From the NCBI RefSeq assembly GCF_015291645.1, contig NZ_CP030055.1, forward strand, positions 3,844,001 to 3,908,000: a stretch of 64,000 nt of DNA. Reading direction: 5' to 3'. How positions within the stretch are numbered: position 1 is the stretch's first letter; every line of letters begins with the position of its first letter. The notes under the pieces are model-generated. The model made no database searches. It was not told the origin of the DNA and saw nothing but the letters and a program-made list of their open reading frames with translations. The position numbers and the translations under genes are program-made. This document shows, in pieces, positions 25,820-35,877 of this stretch. The DNA comes from Bradyrhizobium sp. CCBAU 53340 (GTDB taxonomy: Bacteria > Pseudomonadota > Alphaproteobacteria > Rhizobiales > Xanthobacteraceae).

Positions 25820-27157
25820 ATGCGGAAAACCCTGCTGTTCCCCTTGGGCGCGCTCACTGGAGCATGCCTGACCCTCCTCGTATCCGGTCCGCAGGGCGGA
25901 CTCTGGGCGGCACGGGCGGCGGCGGGCGCAGATAGCGCCTATTCCCAGCTCAATCTGTTCGGGGAGGTTTTCGAGCGGGTGAAGGCGAGCTATGTCGAGA
26001 AGCCCGACAATTCCAAGCTGATCGAAGGTGCGATCACGGGCATGGTCACCTCGCTCGATCCGCATTCGCGTTACATGAACGACAAGGCCTGGACCGAGAT
26101 GCAGGAGACCACCTCCGGCGAGTTCGGCGGCCTCGGCATCGAGGTCACGATGGAGGAGGGCTTGGTCAAGGTCGTCTCCCCGATCGACGACACGCCGGCG
26201 TCCAAGGCCGGCATCATGTCCGGCGACCTCATCAGCAAGATCGACGGCGAGGCCGTGCAGGGCATGACGCTCGAGCAGGCCGTCAACAAGATGAAGGGGC
26301 CGGTCGACACCCAGACCAAGCTCACCATCGTGCGCAAGGGCGCCGATGCCCCGCTCGATGTCGCGATCAAGCGCGAGATCATCCATGTGCGCCCGGTGCG
26401 CTTCCACGTCGAGAACGGCGACATCGGCTATATCCGCATCACCTCATTCAACGAGCAGACCACCGACGGGCTGAAGAAGGCGATCGCCTCGATCTCCAAG
26501 GATGTCCCGCAGGAGAAGCTCGTCGGCTATGTGGTGGATCTGCGCAACAATCCGGGCGGCTTGCTCGACCAGGCCGTGTCGGTCTCGAGCGCGTTCCTCC
26601 AGCGTGGCGAGGTCGTCTCGACCCGCGGCCGCAATCCCGAAGAGACCCAGCGCTTCACCGCCCATGGCGGCGACCTCATCAAGGGCAAGCCGCTGGTGGT
26701 CCTGATCAACGGCGGCTCGGCCTCGGCCTCGGAGATCGTGTCGGGCGCGCTGCATGACCACAAGCGCGCGACGCTGATCGGTACGCGCTCGTTCGGCAAG
26801 GGCTCGGTGCAGACCATCATTCCGCTCGGCACCGGCAACGGTGCGCTGGCCCTCACCACGGCGCGCTACTACACGCCGTCGGGCCGCTCGATCCAGGCCC
26901 AGGGCATCGCGCCCGACATCGAGATCCTTCAGGACGTCCCGGCCGAGCTGAAGGGCCGGGTCGACACCATGGCGGAGTCGCAGATGCGCGGGCATCTCTC
27001 GGCCGCCGACGGCACCGAGCAGACCGGATCGCAGTCCTACGTCCCGCCGGAAGAGAAGGACGACAAGGCGCTGCACGCGGCCTACGACTTCCTGCACGGC
27101 GTCACCGTGAATGCGGCCGCCGCGAAGCCGGCGCCCAAGACGACTGTGCCGAACTAG
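25820..27157 (+). CDS. Carboxy-terminal processing protease (S41 family, CtpA type)
   Basis: This 445-residue periplasmic serine protease begins MRKTLLFPLGALTGACLTLL, an export signal or anchor. A PDZ domain (GGLGIEVTMEEGLVKVVSPI to about residue 165) precedes the S41 catalytic domain. The Ser-Lys dyad sits in NGGSASASEIVSGAL and GTRSFGKGSVQT. Such proteases trim C-termini of envelope proteins and control peptidoglycan hydrolases. ATG 25820 is chosen because the upstream in-frame extension lacks a signal. It ends at a strong shared terminator. Confidence 0.92.
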   Translation: MRKTLLFPLGALTGACLTLLVSGPQGGLWAARAAAGADSAYSQLNLFGEVFERVKASYVEKPDNSKLIEGAITGMVTSLDPHSRYMNDKAWTEMQETTSGEFGGLGIEVTMEEGLVKVVSPIDDTPASKAGIMSGDLISKIDGEAVQGMTLEQAVNKMKGPVDTQTKLTIVRKGADAPLDVAIKREIIHVRPVRFHVENGDIGYIRITSFNEQTTDGLKKAIASISKDVPQEKLVGYVVDLRNNPGGLLDQAVSVSSAFLQRGEVVSTRGRNPEETQRFTAHGGDLIKGKPLVVLINGGSASASEIVSGALHDHKRATLIGTRSFGKGSVQTIIPLGTGNGALALTTARYYTPSGRSIQAQGIAPDIEILQDVPAELKGRVDTMAESQMRGHLSAADGTEQTGSQSYVPPEEKDDKALHAAYDFLHGVTVNAAAAKPAPKTTVPN

Positions 27158-27185
27158 ACTGTCCGGTCCCTGCGACCTGCAAAAG

Positions 27186-27221
27186 ATTCGCCCGGGCGTG
27201 GATGGCCACGCCCGGGCGAAT
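27186..27221. terminator. Bidirectional hairpin terminator
   Basis: ATTCGCCCGGGCGTGG at 27186-27201 pairs perfectly with 27206-27221 across a 4-nt loop, giving a 16-bp stem. It lies between the convergent S41 protease and GGDEF-EAL genes. An AAAAG tract precedes it on the plus strand, giving CTTTT after the stem in minus-strand transcripts. Confidence 0.85.
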
Positions 27222-27262
27222 TCGTTTCAGTCGCGCCGTTCGGGCGCGGCGTTTGAGAGGTC

Positions 27263-29992
27263 CTAGCTCGCCTCGCGGCGACGGGCCTCGCTGCCGTCGC
27301 GCTGAGCCAGACGGCTGCGATGGAGCGCGAACAGCTCCATGATCTTGTCGGCCGGCTTTGCGGCGCTGAACAGATAGCCCTGCATCTCGGTGCAGCCGAG
27401 CGTGCGGAGCAGGCGCTGCTGCTCTTCGGTCTCGACGCCCTCGGCCGTGGTCGCCATGCGGCGGGCGCTGGCGAGGTTGACCACGGCTTGCACGATGCTG
27501 GCGGAACCGTCGGGACCGGCGATGTCGTTGACGAAGCAGCGGTCGATCTTGATCTTGTCGAACGGGAAGCGATGCAGATAGCTCAGCGACGAGTAGCCGG
27601 TGCCGAAATCGTCGAGTGCGATGCGCACACCAATGGCGCGGAGCTGGTGCAGGATCGCAAGTGCGGTGTCGTCGTCGCGGATCAGCACGGCCTCGGTGAT
27701 CTCGAGCTCCAGCCGGCTCGCCGGCAGATTTGAGGCGGCCAGCGCCGCCATGATCTTCAGCGCCAGCGTGCTGCTCTTGAACTGCACCGGGGAGACGTTG
27801 ACGGCGAGGCGGATGTCGTCGGGCCAGCCGGCCGCATCGCGGCAGGCGGTCGCGAGTACCCATTCGCCGATCTCGTTGATCAGCCCGGTATCCTCCGCAA
27901 TCGGGATGAACTCGGCGGGCGAGACCATGCCGCGTTCGGGGTGACGCCAGCGCACCAGCGCCTCGCAGCCGGTGATGCGGTCGTCCTTCAGGCTGAGGCA
28001 GGGCTGGTAGTAGACCTCGAGCCCGCCTTCGCGCCCGCCTTGGGCGATGGCGTGGCGCAGATCGATCTCGAGCTGGCGCCGCTCGCGCACCTTGGCATCC
28101 ATCTCCGGCTCGAAGAAGCGATAGGTGCGACGGCCGGCGGACTTTGCGGCGTACATCGCCATGTCCGCGTTCTTCAGGATCTGGTCCAGCGCGGTACCGT
28201 GTTCCGGCGCCATTGCGATGCCGATGCTGGCGTCGGTGGTGAGATGATGGCCCATGCAATCGAACGGTGCGCGGATCGCGGCGAAGACCCGCGCCACGAG
28301 CGCGTTGACCTGGTCCTGCGAGCTCACTGCGTTCTGCACGATCGCGAATTCGTCGCCGCCGAGCCGCGCCACGAAGTCGGCCGGACCGGCGCAGTCGCGC
28401 AGGCTCTTGGCCACCGACTTCAACAGTTCGTCACCGACGAGATGACCGAGTGCGTCATTGACGCCCTTGAATTCGTCGATGTCGATGTAGTGCACCGCGA
28501 GCTCTTCGCCGTCGACGATGGCGGTGAGCTCGTCGCGCAGGTGTTCGTGGAACATGGCGCGGTTGGGCAGGTCCGTCAGCGCATCATAATGGGCGAGGTG
28601 GGTGATGCGCTCCTCGATGCGACGACGTTCGGTGATGTCCTCATGGGTCGCGACCCAGCCGCCATCGCCGAGCGGTTCGTTGACGATCTGGACCGAGCGG
28701 CCGTCGCTGGTGTCCACGACCATGGAGTTGCGCACATGGATGTCGCGCAGCACGCGCGCGACGTACAGGTCCACGTCGCCCGCGAACGAGCCCGTCGCCT
28801 TGCGGTGCACGATGATGTCGCGGAAGCTGCAGCCGGGCTTCACGGTCTCCGCCGACAAGCCGTACATTTCGATGTAGCGATGGTTGCAGACCACGAGCCG
28901 CCGCTCAGCATCGAACAGCAGCAGGCCCTGGGTCATGTTGTTGACGGCACGGTCGAGGCGCTGTTTCTCGAGCGTCATCCGCTCGCGGGACAGGCGGTGC
29001 TGCTCCAGGAGCTTGCGCACGATCGCGATCAGCACGCCCGCGATCGCGAGCGCCGAGGCGCCGGCGACCGAAATCAGGATGCCGATCTGCTCGCGCCAAT
29101 CGGCAAGCGCTGCCGCGCGCGTGGTCGTCGCCATCATCAGGATCGGGAAGTGGGGCAAAGCCCGCGCCGAGATCAGTCGGTCTTCGCCGTCGATCGGGCT
29201 CACGACACGTCCGGCGAAGTGGTCGAGCGTGAAGATCTTCTGCTGCTCGTACGAACCGTTCCTGAAGTTGCGTCCCATCATCTCACTGGAAGAGGGATAG
29301 CGGGCAAGCAGCGTGCCGTCCCGGTGCAGCATCGAGATCGTCGCGCCGTCGCCGAGCCTGACGGTCTCGAAGAATTTCTCGAAATTGGCCGGCTCGATGC
29401 CGCGCCCGACGATACCCATGAATTCCCCGTGCGCTCCCATGATCCTGCGCACGATCAGGATGGTCCAGGCGCCGGAGATGCGGCTGTGAACCGGTTCGAT
29501 CAGCACGTCGGGCGCCTGCGGATCGTATCGGAAGGCGCGGAAGTAGGCGCGGTCGGCGACGTTGACCTTCGGAGCCGGCCATGCCGTCGAGGAATTGATC
29601 ACATTGCCGTCGGCGTCGATGATGTTGACGCCGCCCATGTACGGAAGCGCCTCGATCTTCGAGCGTAGCATCCGGTGCACGTCCTGGCCCGAGAGGCGCT
29701 TGCGGAAGTCCTCTGCGGTGGCAATGCCGGTCACGCGCACGTGGTCGACAAGATCCTTCTGGATGACCGCGAAGTCCTGCAATTGCTGGTCGAAATGATG
29801 GGCGAGCAGCAAGACGGTGTTTTCCAGCTCGCGGCTGGAGTTGCGCAGCGCGCGTTCGCGAAAGTTCTGTGCCATCAGCACCGCGCCGACGGCGATCGCA
29901 GCGATCAGGAGCGTGCCGCCCACCACGAGCCAGCGGATGGGTCCGCTACGCACGAAGGCCTGGTCAAGCCGAGTTCCGTATCTCGTCATCAT
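27263..29992 (-). CDS. Membrane sensor diguanylate cyclase/phosphodiesterase (Cache-PAS-GGDEF-EAL)
   Basis: This 909-residue cyclic-di-GMP enzyme has a membrane segment at about residues 19-41 (WLVVGGTLLIAAIAVGAVL), a periplasmic Cache-type sensor to about residue 290, a second membrane segment and a PAS domain. A GGDEF domain follows with intact RLGGDEFAIV, then an EAL domain with intact GCEALVRWRHPE and DDFGTGYSSLSYLHRF. Both active sites look complete, so either or both activities are possible. ATG 29990-29992 is preferred; a GTG at 30040 would add 16 residues. It is divergent from the Flp pilin gene. Confidence 0.93.
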   Translation of the reverse strand: MMTRYGTRLDQAFVRSGPIRWLVVGGTLLIAAIAVGAVLMAQNFRERALRNSSRELENTVLLLAHHFDQQLQDFAVIQKDLVDHVRVTGIATAEDFRKRLSGQDVHRMLRSKIEALPYMGGVNIIDADGNVINSSTAWPAPKVNVADRAYFRAFRYDPQAPDVLIEPVHSRISGAWTILIVRRIMGAHGEFMGIVGRGIEPANFEKFFETVRLGDGATISMLHRDGTLLARYPSSSEMMGRNFRNGSYEQQKIFTLDHFAGRVVSPIDGEDRLISARALPHFPILMMATTTRAAALADWREQIGILISVAGASALAIAGVLIAIVRKLLEQHRLSRERMTLEKQRLDRAVNNMTQGLLLFDAERRLVVCNHRYIEMYGLSAETVKPGCSFRDIIVHRKATGSFAGDVDLYVARVLRDIHVRNSMVVDTSDGRSVQIVNEPLGDGGWVATHEDITERRRIEERITHLAHYDALTDLPNRAMFHEHLRDELTAIVDGEELAVHYIDIDEFKGVNDALGHLVGDELLKSVAKSLRDCAGPADFVARLGGDEFAIVQNAVSSQDQVNALVARVFAAIRAPFDCMGHHLTTDASIGIAMAPEHGTALDQILKNADMAMYAAKSAGRRTYRFFEPEMDAKVRERRQLEIDLRHAIAQGGREGGLEVYYQPCLSLKDDRITGCEALVRWRHPERGMVSPAEFIPIAEDTGLINEIGEWVLATACRDAAGWPDDIRLAVNVSPVQFKSSTLALKIMAALAASNLPASRLELEITEAVLIRDDDTALAILHQLRAIGVRIALDDFGTGYSSLSYLHRFPFDKIKIDRCFVNDIAGPDGSASIVQAVVNLASARRMATTAEGVETEEQQRLLRTLGCTEMQGYLFSAAKPADKIMELFALHRSRLAQRDGSEARRREAS

Positions 29993-30301
29993 GCCGATCG
30001 TTGCCGTGCACACGTCTGGGTCATTCGCGATCCCCGTCACATCCGTCGGTTTACGGGATCGATGTGGAGGCGACGTTAGGAATCGCGGTTAATGCGACAT
30101 GAACCGCGATGCGCAAATGCAATCGATGCGGATGGCGAGAGCCGTGCAGATTTTGCCTGCATGGTCGAGATGACCATCCGTCCTTGCCGGTCCCAGCGAC
30201 GTCAACCAGCGCTTAACCAACTAACGTGCTGGCGATGCTCGATGTCGCGATGGCGCGCGGTTTGCAAACCAGGTTCGCTACCACGCAGAGAGGACGCGAT
30301 C
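29993..30301. other. Divergent spacer between GGDEF-EAL and pilin genes
   Basis: About 300 nt without a convincing gene. It must contain two divergent promoters, but none could be assigned by eye. The pilin side ends in an AGAGGA ribosome binding site. Confidence 0.4.
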
Positions 30302-30466
30302 ATGAAAAAGACTTTGAAGAATTTTTGGGCCGACCAATCCGGCGCGACCGCAATCGAATACGGCCTGATCGCGGCCGGCATTTCGCTCGCCATCATCACC
30401 GTCGTGAACGGCCTGGGCAGCAAGCTCAACACCAAGTTCGGATCGATCAGCGCGGCGCTGAGATAA
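30302..30466 (+). CDS. Flp-type pilin (Flp/Fap)
   Basis: This 54-residue pilin has a short basic leader (MKKTLKNFWADQSG), the prepilin-peptidase region and the conserved ATAIEYGLIAAGISLAI hydrophobic helix, with the Glu-Tyr pair of Flp pilins. Cleavage by a TadV/CpaA-type peptidase is expected before ATAIEYG. No tad assembly genes lie in the window, so this is an orphan pilin gene relying on a distant tad locus. An AGAGGA ribosome binding site sits 8 nt before the ATG. Confidence 0.92.
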   Translation: MKKTLKNFWADQSGATAIEYGLIAAGISLAIITVVNGLGSKLNTKFGSISAALR

Positions 30467-30474
30467 TCGCGAGA

Positions 30475-31005
30475 TCAGGCGCGATAGTGGCCCGATTTGC
30501 CGCCGAGCTTCTCGACGAGATGGATGCCCTCGATGCGCACGCCGCGCTCCACCGCCTTGATCATGTCGTAGATGGTGAGGCAGGCGACCGAGACCGCTGT
30601 CAGCGCTTCCATTTCGACGCCGGTGGGGCCGGTCACCTTGACGCTGGCGCGCACCATGCAGCCCGGCAGCTTCGCATCGGGTTCGATGTCGACCGTGACC
30701 TTCGACAGTGCGAGCGGATGACAGAGCGGGATCAGCTCCGCGGTGCGCTTGGCCGCCATGATTCCGGCGATGCGCGCGGTGCCGAGCACGTCGCCCTTCT
30801 TGGCATTGCCTGAGAGGATCAGGTCGAGCGTCGCCTTCTCCATGACGACGCGACCTTCGGCGACGGCGAGCCGCTCGGTTGCGGCCTTGTCCGAGACGTC
30901 GACCATCCGCGCTTCACCCGAAGCGCCGATATGGGTGAGGGCAGGGCCCGCCGTCTTCGATGGCCTGGTTTTCGCAGGCTTGCGCACCATGTCCTTGCGC
31001 GCCAT
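30475..31005 (-). CDS. moaC: Cyclic pyranopterin monophosphate synthase MoaC
   Basis: MoaC converts the MoaA product into cyclic pyranopterin monophosphate in molybdenum cofactor synthesis. The 176-residue protein has a short basic N-terminal extension. It carries [43 protein letters not shown] and YDMIKA, containing the conserved catalytic residues. The ATG overlaps the trpC stop by 1 nt (TGATG), making it the last gene of ppiD-trpD-trpC-moaC. Confidence 0.96.
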   Translation of the reverse strand: MARKDMVRKPAKTRPSKTAGPALTHIGASGEARMVDVSDKAATERLAVAEGRVVMEKATLDLILSGNAKKGDVLGTARIAGIMAAKRTAELIPLCHPLALSKVTVDIEPDAKLPGCMVRASVKVTGPTGVEMEALTAVSVACLTIYDMIKAVERGVRIEGIHLVEKLGGKSGHYRA

Positions 31006-31826
31006 CAGCGCGTGCCCGTGGCGCGGGCCCTGGTTTCGCGCGCGAGCAGCGTGCGCGTGGCCGCGGCGACGTCGGCCTGCCGCATCAGGCTTTCGCCGAC
31101 CAGGAAGGTCGACATGCCGACGCGCGCGAGCCTGGCGAGGTCATCGGGCGTGAAGATGCCGCTCTCGCCGACCATCAGCCGCTCGCCGGGGATCAACGGC
31201 GCCAGTGTCTCGCTGGTCGCCAGCGTCGTCTCGAAGGTGCGCAGATTGCGATTGTTGACCCCGATCATCGGCGAACGCAGCTTCAGCGCCCGGTCGAGCT
31301 CGGCGCGATCGTGGATCTCGATCAGCACGTCCATGCCGTAGGCGATCGCGGCGTCCTCGAGGTCCTTGGCCGTGGCGTCGTCGAGCGCAGCCATGATGAT
31401 GAGGATGCAATCGGCGCCATGCGCGCGCGCCTCGACGACCTGATAGGTGTCGAACAGAAAATCCTTGCGCAGCACAGGCAACGAGGTCGCCGCGCGCGCC
31501 GCCACCATGAAGTCGAGATGGCCCTGGAATGAGGGCGCATCAGTCAGCACCGACAGGCAGGCCGCGCCGCCCGCTTCATAGGCCTTGGCAAGCACCGGCG
31601 GATCGAAATCGGCGCGGATCAGTCCCTTGGAGGGCGAGGCCTTCTTCACTTCCGCGATCAGCGCGTAGTCGCCATTGGCGTGCTTGGCCTTGATCGCGTG
31701 CACGAAGCCGCGCGGCGCGGCTTGCGCCTTGGCCTGTGCTTCGATCGCCGAGAGCGGCTGGGCGCGCTTGGCGGCTGCAATCTCCTCGCGCTTGTAGGCT
31801 TCGATCTTGGTCAGGATATCGGACAT
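31005..31826 (-). CDS. trpC: Indole-3-glycerol phosphate synthase
   Basis: TrpC closes the indole ring in tryptophan synthesis. This 273-residue TIM barrel has the signature [21 protein letters not shown], split here as [11 protein letters not shown] and LIRADFDP, then [24 protein letters not shown] and [12 protein letters not shown]. It is monofunctional with no TrpF fusion. It starts 7 nt after trpD and overlaps moaC by 1 nt. Confidence 0.97.
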   Translation of the reverse strand: MSDILTKIEAYKREEIAAAKRAQPLSAIEAQAKAQAAPRGFVHAIKAKHANGDYALIAEVKKASPSKGLIRADFDPPVLAKAYEAGGAACLSVLTDAPSFQGHLDFMVAARAATSLPVLRKDFLFDTYQVVEARAHGADCILIIMAALDDATAKDLEDAAIAYGMDVLIEIHDRAELDRALKLRSPMIGVNNRNLRTFETTLATSETLAPLIPGERLMVGESGIFTPDDLARLARVGMSTFLVGESLMRQADVAAATRTLLARETRARATGTR

Positions 31827-31833
31827 GACAGGC

Positions 31834-32847
31834 TCAGCTGTTCGAGACCGCGATCAGATGCTTCAGGCGGGCGTTCGCCGCGCCGCTGTCGAGCGATTTC
31901 GCGCCGATCGCGACGCCTTCCTTGAGGTCCTTGGCGCGTCCGGCGACGATGAACGCGGCGGCGGCATTCAGCAGCGCGACGTCGCGATAGGGGCTCGGCT
32001 TGCCGTCGAGCACGCTTTGCAGCGCGATCGCATTGGCATCGGCATCGCCGCCCTTGAGCGCGCCGGGCTCACAGCGAGACAGGCCGGCATCCTCGGGCGT
32101 CACCTCGAAATTCCTGATGTCGCCATTGTGGAGCGCGGAGACGAAGGTCGGACCGGTGAGGGTGATCTCGTCGAGGCCATCGGAGCCGTGCACCACCCAG
32201 GCGGATTCGGAGCCTAGATTCTTCAGCACCTGAGCCAGCGGCTGCACCCATTGCCTGGAGAATACGCCGACCATCTGCCGCTTCACGCCGGCGGGGTTGG
32301 ATAGCGGCCCGAGCAGGTTGAAGATCGTGCGGGTGGCGAGCTCGACCCGGGTCGGGCCGACGTTCTTCATCGCCGGGTGATGAGCGGGAGCGAACATGAA
32401 GCCGATGCCGCATTCGCGGACGCAGCGACCGACCTGCTCGGGTCTGAGGTCGATCTTCACGCCGAGCGAGGCCAGCACGTCGGCAGCGCCCGAGCGCGAC
32501 GACAGCGCGCGGTTGCCGTGCTTGGCGACCGGCAGGCCGGCGCCCGAAACGATGAACGAGGCGCAGGTCGAGACGTTGACCGAGCCGGAGCCGTCGCCGC
32601 CGGTGCCGACGATGTCGACGGCGTCCGCAGGCGCATCGACCGTGAGCATCTTCGAGCGCATCGCGGTGACCGCGCCGGTGATCTCCTCCACGGTCTCGCC
32701 ACGCACGCGCAGCGCCATCAACAGGCCACCCATCTGCGATGGCGTGGCCTCGCCGGACATCACGGCGTCGAAGGCGGATGCGGCTTCCTCACGCGACAGG
32801 CTGGCGCCGGTCGCCACTTTTCCAATGATCGATTTCAGGTCGTCCAT
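31834..32847 (-). CDS. trpD: Anthranilate phosphoribosyltransferase
   Basis: TrpD attaches phosphoribose from PRPP to anthranilate. The 337-residue protein has the nucleoside-phosphorylase-like helical N-terminus, the PRPP-binding [18 protein letters not shown], the [17 protein letters not shown] segment and the [14 protein letters not shown] anthranilate-site loop. It is preceded by ppiD (14-nt gap) and followed by trpC. No trpG fusion is present. Confidence 0.97.
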   Translation of the reverse strand: MDDLKSIIGKVATGASLSREEAASAFDAVMSGEATPSQMGGLLMALRVRGETVEEITGAVTAMRSKMLTVDAPADAVDIVGTGGDGSGSVNVSTCASFIVSGAGLPVAKHGNRALSSRSGAADVLASLGVKIDLRPEQVGRCVRECGIGFMFAPAHHPAMKNVGPTRVELATRTIFNLLGPLSNPAGVKRQMVGVFSRQWVQPLAQVLKNLGSESAWVVHGSDGLDEITLTGPTFVSALHNGDIRNFEVTPEDAGLSRCEPGALKGGDADANAIALQSVLDGKPSPYRDVALLNAAAAFIVAGRAKDLKEGVAIGAKSLDSGAANARLKHLIAVSNS

Positions 32848-32861
32848 CGCGTGCTTTCAAC

Positions 32862-34769
32862 TCACTGGTTCGCGCCGGTCACTTGCGCGAAGGCGGCCTG
32901 ATTAATGCTGGTCCCGATGTCCGTTTCAAGCTTGTTGACGTAGGAGGCGACCTGCTCGTCGGTCAGCGAGCGGTCGATGCTGTCCTTCAGCTTCTTGACG
33001 GCGTCGGAGGCGGTGTCGACGGTGGGATCGACGATGTCGGTGACACGGTAGACGATCACTTCGGTGCCGCCGGTGACCGGTGCCTGTCCGGCGCCGTCCT
33101 TGGCGGCACGGAAGGCGGCCGCAACGATGTTCGCGGGCACGCCGGCCGGCTGATCATCACGCTTGAAGCCGCTGGCGGTCTCGACCTTGGCGTTGATCGC
33201 AGACGCCTCGTCGGCGAGCTTGCCGCCCTGTTCGAGCTTCTGCACCATCTCGGTCGCCTTCGTCTTCAGCTTGGTGGCGATCTGCTCCTGGCGCCAGCGC
33301 GCCTCGACCTGGTCGCGGACCTCGTCGAGATTGCGGTCGCGCGACGGCGTGATGGCGAGCACGTCGTACCAGACATAGCCGCCCTTGTACGAGATCGGGT
33401 CGTTGTCGACGCCGACATCGCTGTTGAAGGCTTGCGAGACCACGTCGAGGCCTTGCGGAATGTTATCGACCGGCTGCCCGCTCGGAGCGCGGCCGGAGCG
33501 GTCGACGGCATCGACGGTCACGGCAGTGAGCCCGAGCTTCTGCGCGGCATCAGCGACGCTGGTGCCGGCACCGCGTTCGTCCTCCATCTTGTCGCGGAGC
33601 TCGCCGACCTTCGCGCGCGCGCGGCCAATGGCGATCTCGCGCTTGATGGCGGGGGCGAGGGTCGCGTAGTTCGCCTCGGCGCCCGGCTCGATCTTGTCGA
33701 CCTTGACGATCGAGACGCCAATCGGTCCCTGGATCGGCTGGCTGATTTCGCCGACGGGAAGCGCGAAGGCGGCATTGCCGACCGCCGCTTCGAGCGAGGA
33801 TTTGGCGACGAGGCCGAGATCGACGTCGGAGGCGCTCAGCCCGCGCTCCTTGCCGAGGTCCTCGAAGGAGAGCCCGCCGACCAGACGCTCGCGCGCGGCC
33901 TGCGCCTCGGCGACATTTGGAAACACGATCTGGTGGATCTGGCGCTTCTCCGGCGTGCCGAGCTGATCCTTGCGCTGGTCGAACAGCTTCTTCGCCTCGT
34001 CGTCGGAGACGTCGGTCCACTTGGCGATGTCATCAGGCGAGATCACGGCGAAGACGATCTTGCGGTATTCGGGCGCGCGGAACTGGACCTTGTGGTCCTC
34101 GAAATAGGCGGCGAGCGCCTCGGGCGAGGGGGCCTCGATGGTGCCCGCTTGCGCGGCGTCGAGCCTGACGAATTCGATCGCGCGCTGCTCGTTCTGGAAG
34201 CGCGTTGCGACGTCGAGCATGGCCTTCGGCGGCTCGAGGCCCGCACCGATCGTGCCGGTGATCTGCCGGCGCAGCGCCACCTTGCGCTGTTCGGCGACGT
34301 AACGCTGCTCGGTGTAGCCGAAATTGCGGATCAGGGCCTGGAAGCGGTTCGCATCGAATTTGCCGTCGACGCCCTTGAAGTTCGGGTCGTTCATGATGAG
34401 CTGGCGGATCTGCTCGTCGGACTGGCCGAGCCCGAGCTGGCGCGTGTTTTCGTCGAGCGCGGCCTCCGCGATCGTCTGCTGCAGCACCTGGCGATCAAGG
34501 CCGAAGGCGCGCGCCTGGTCCGGCGTCAGCGGGCGGCCGAACTGGCGGCTGATCTGCTGGAGGCGGTCGGTGTAGGTCTGGCGGAACTCGTTCAGCGAGA
34601 TCTCGGTGCGGCCGACCTTGGCCAGCGTGGACTGCCCGAAGCCCCGGAAAATGTCGGCAATGCCCCAAATGCCGAAGCTGATGATCAACACGCCCATCAC
34701 GACGGCCATGATGGTCTTGCCGACCCAGTTTGATGAGGCCTTGCGCATTCCTCGAAGCATTTGGTCCAA
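32862..34769 (-). CDS. ppiD: Periplasmic peptidyl-prolyl isomerase/chaperone (PpiD/SurA-N type)
   Basis: This 635-residue protein has an N-terminal anchor (TIMAVVMGVLIISFGIWGIA), a SurA-like chaperone segment with FRQTYTDRLQQISRQF, one parvulin rotamase domain at about residues 265-365 (RQIHQIVFPNVAEAQ through PIQGPIGVSIVKVDKIEPG) and a long C-terminal chaperone region. It helps fold exported proteins at the inner membrane. It is the first gene of a minus-strand operon with trpD, trpC and moaC. It is divergent from tpiA. Confidence 0.9.
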   Translation of the reverse strand: MDQMLRGMRKASSNWVGKTIMAVVMGVLIISFGIWGIADIFRGFGQSTLAKVGRTEISLNEFRQTYTDRLQQISRQFGRPLTPDQARAFGLDRQVLQQTIAEAALDENTRQLGLGQSDEQIRQLIMNDPNFKGVDGKFDANRFQALIRNFGYTEQRYVAEQRKVALRRQITGTIGAGLEPPKAMLDVATRFQNEQRAIEFVRLDAAQAGTIEAPSPEALAAYFEDHKVQFRAPEYRKIVFAVISPDDIAKWTDVSDDEAKKLFDQRKDQLGTPEKRQIHQIVFPNVAEAQAARERLVGGLSFEDLGKERGLSASDVDLGLVAKSSLEAAVGNAAFALPVGEISQPIQGPIGVSIVKVDKIEPGAEANYATLAPAIKREIAIGRARAKVGELRDKMEDERGAGTSVADAAQKLGLTAVTVDAVDRSGRAPSGQPVDNIPQGLDVVSQAFNSDVGVDNDPISYKGGYVWYDVLAITPSRDRNLDEVRDQVEARWRQEQIATKLKTKATEMVQKLEQGGKLADEASAINAKVETASGFKRDDQPAGVPANIVAAAFRAAKDGAGQAPVTGGTEVIVYRVTDIVDPTVDTASDAVKKLKDSIDRSLTDEQVASYVNKLETDIGTSINQAAFAQVTGANQ

Positions 34770-34983
34770 CTTGTCTGAAAGGAGGGGAACGGGAGCGCGT
34801 CTTAATGCAGATTCCGCAAAAGCGCGTCACCAAATTGATATGCCATCATAAAGTGGCGGCTTTCCCCCCGCAACCTTGGCTCAACCGGGTCCGCGAAGCT
34901 GCGCCCAAAGGGGCTCTGGTCTCTGGAACTGCCACGACACCTCTGCTAGCGCATGCACAAACCTCAATTTGCTGGACATTGAC
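34770..34983. promoter_or_regulatory. Divergent ppiD/tpiA promoter region
   Basis: This 214-nt spacer has no gene and must contain promoters for both directions. No palindrome of note was seen. Confidence 0.4.
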
Positions 34984-35739
34984 ATGACCGATGCCATCCG
35001 CCCGCTGATCGCCGGCAACTGGAAAATGAATGGCCTGAAGGCCCAGGAAGCCGAATTCGACGCCATGCTCAATGGCGCGGCAGACGTCGCAGGTAAGGCC
35101 GATCTGCTGGTCTGCCCGCCGGCGACCCTGATCGCGGCCTTTGCCGACAAGGCGCGCGGCCAGAAGGTCGCTGTCGGGGCCCAGGATTGCCATCCCAAGG
35201 CCTCCGGCGCCCATACCGGGGATATCGCTGCTGAAATGCTGGCTGACGCGGGGGCGAGCGCCATCATCGTCGGCCATTCCGAGCGCCGCGCCGACCACGG
35301 TGAGGGCGACGCCCTGATCAGGCAGAAGGCGGAAGCGGCCTGGCGGGCCGGGGTGGTGGCGATCGTCTGCATCGGCGAGACGCAGGCCCAGCGCGATGCC
35401 GGCCAGACCCTGGATATCCTGCGCGGCCAGCTCGATGGCTCCCTACCGGACGGCGCGACCGCGGCCAACTTGGTCGTCGCCTATGAGCCGGTTTGGGCGA
35501 TCGGCACGGGCCTCACGCCTACGGCCAAGGATGTTGAGCAGATTCATGGGTTTATCCGGGAGTTCCTGACCTCCCGGTTCAAGGCCGACGGTGCGAAGAT
35601 GCGAATCCTCTATGGCGGCTCGGTGAAGCCCTCGAATGCGGCCGAGCTGATGGCCGTGAAGAACGTCAATGGCGGCTTGGTCGGCGGCGCCAGCCTGAAA
35701 GCGGCCGATTTCCTTGCGATCGCCAAGGGCTGCCCCTAG
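34984..35739 (+). CDS. tpiA: Triosephosphate isomerase
   Basis: TpiA interconverts dihydroxyacetone phosphate and glyceraldehyde 3-phosphate. The 251-residue protein shows the active-site lysine in AGNWKMNG, histidine in IVGHSERR, glutamate in [12 protein letters not shown] and the phosphate loop [12 protein letters not shown] 34984 is chosen because the family starts just before the [10 protein letters not shown] segment. It is followed by a stem-loop and secG. Confidence 0.97.
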   Translation: MTDAIRPLIAGNWKMNGLKAQEAEFDAMLNGAADVAGKADLLVCPPATLIAAFADKARGQKVAVGAQDCHPKASGAHTGDIAAEMLADAGASAIIVGHSERRADHGEGDALIRQKAEAAWRAGVVAIVCIGETQAQRDAGQTLDILRGQLDGSLPDGATAANLVVAYEPVWAIGTGLTPTAKDVEQIHGFIREFLTSRFKADGAKMRILYGGSVKPSNAAELMAVKNVNGGLVGGASLKAADFLAIAKGCP

Positions 35740-35763
35740 CTAAGCGTAAAGCGCGGACCGGGC

Positions 35764-35794
35764 CGATCGGGGGTGGCAATGCCCCTTCCGATCG
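35764..35794 (+). other. Hairpin between tpiA and secG
   Basis: CGATCGG at 35764-35770 pairs with CCGATCG at 35788-35794. Further GGG/CCC pairing is possible inside. It has no T tract, so partial termination or mRNA processing is possible. Confidence 0.5.
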
Positions 35795-35877
35795 TGTAAC
35801 ACCGCGCAACTTCAGGAAAACCCGCGAAGCGCGATCGGCCGCCGTCAGGCGCCGCCCGCTTGTGACGGAAGGATACT

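Noticed and set aside
27941..29668. Long plus-strand open frame opposite the GGDEF-EAL gene
   Set aside because: Composition is skewed to His/Arg/Asp, and the minus frame encodes a complete, motif-rich enzyme. It is a GC-codon shadow.
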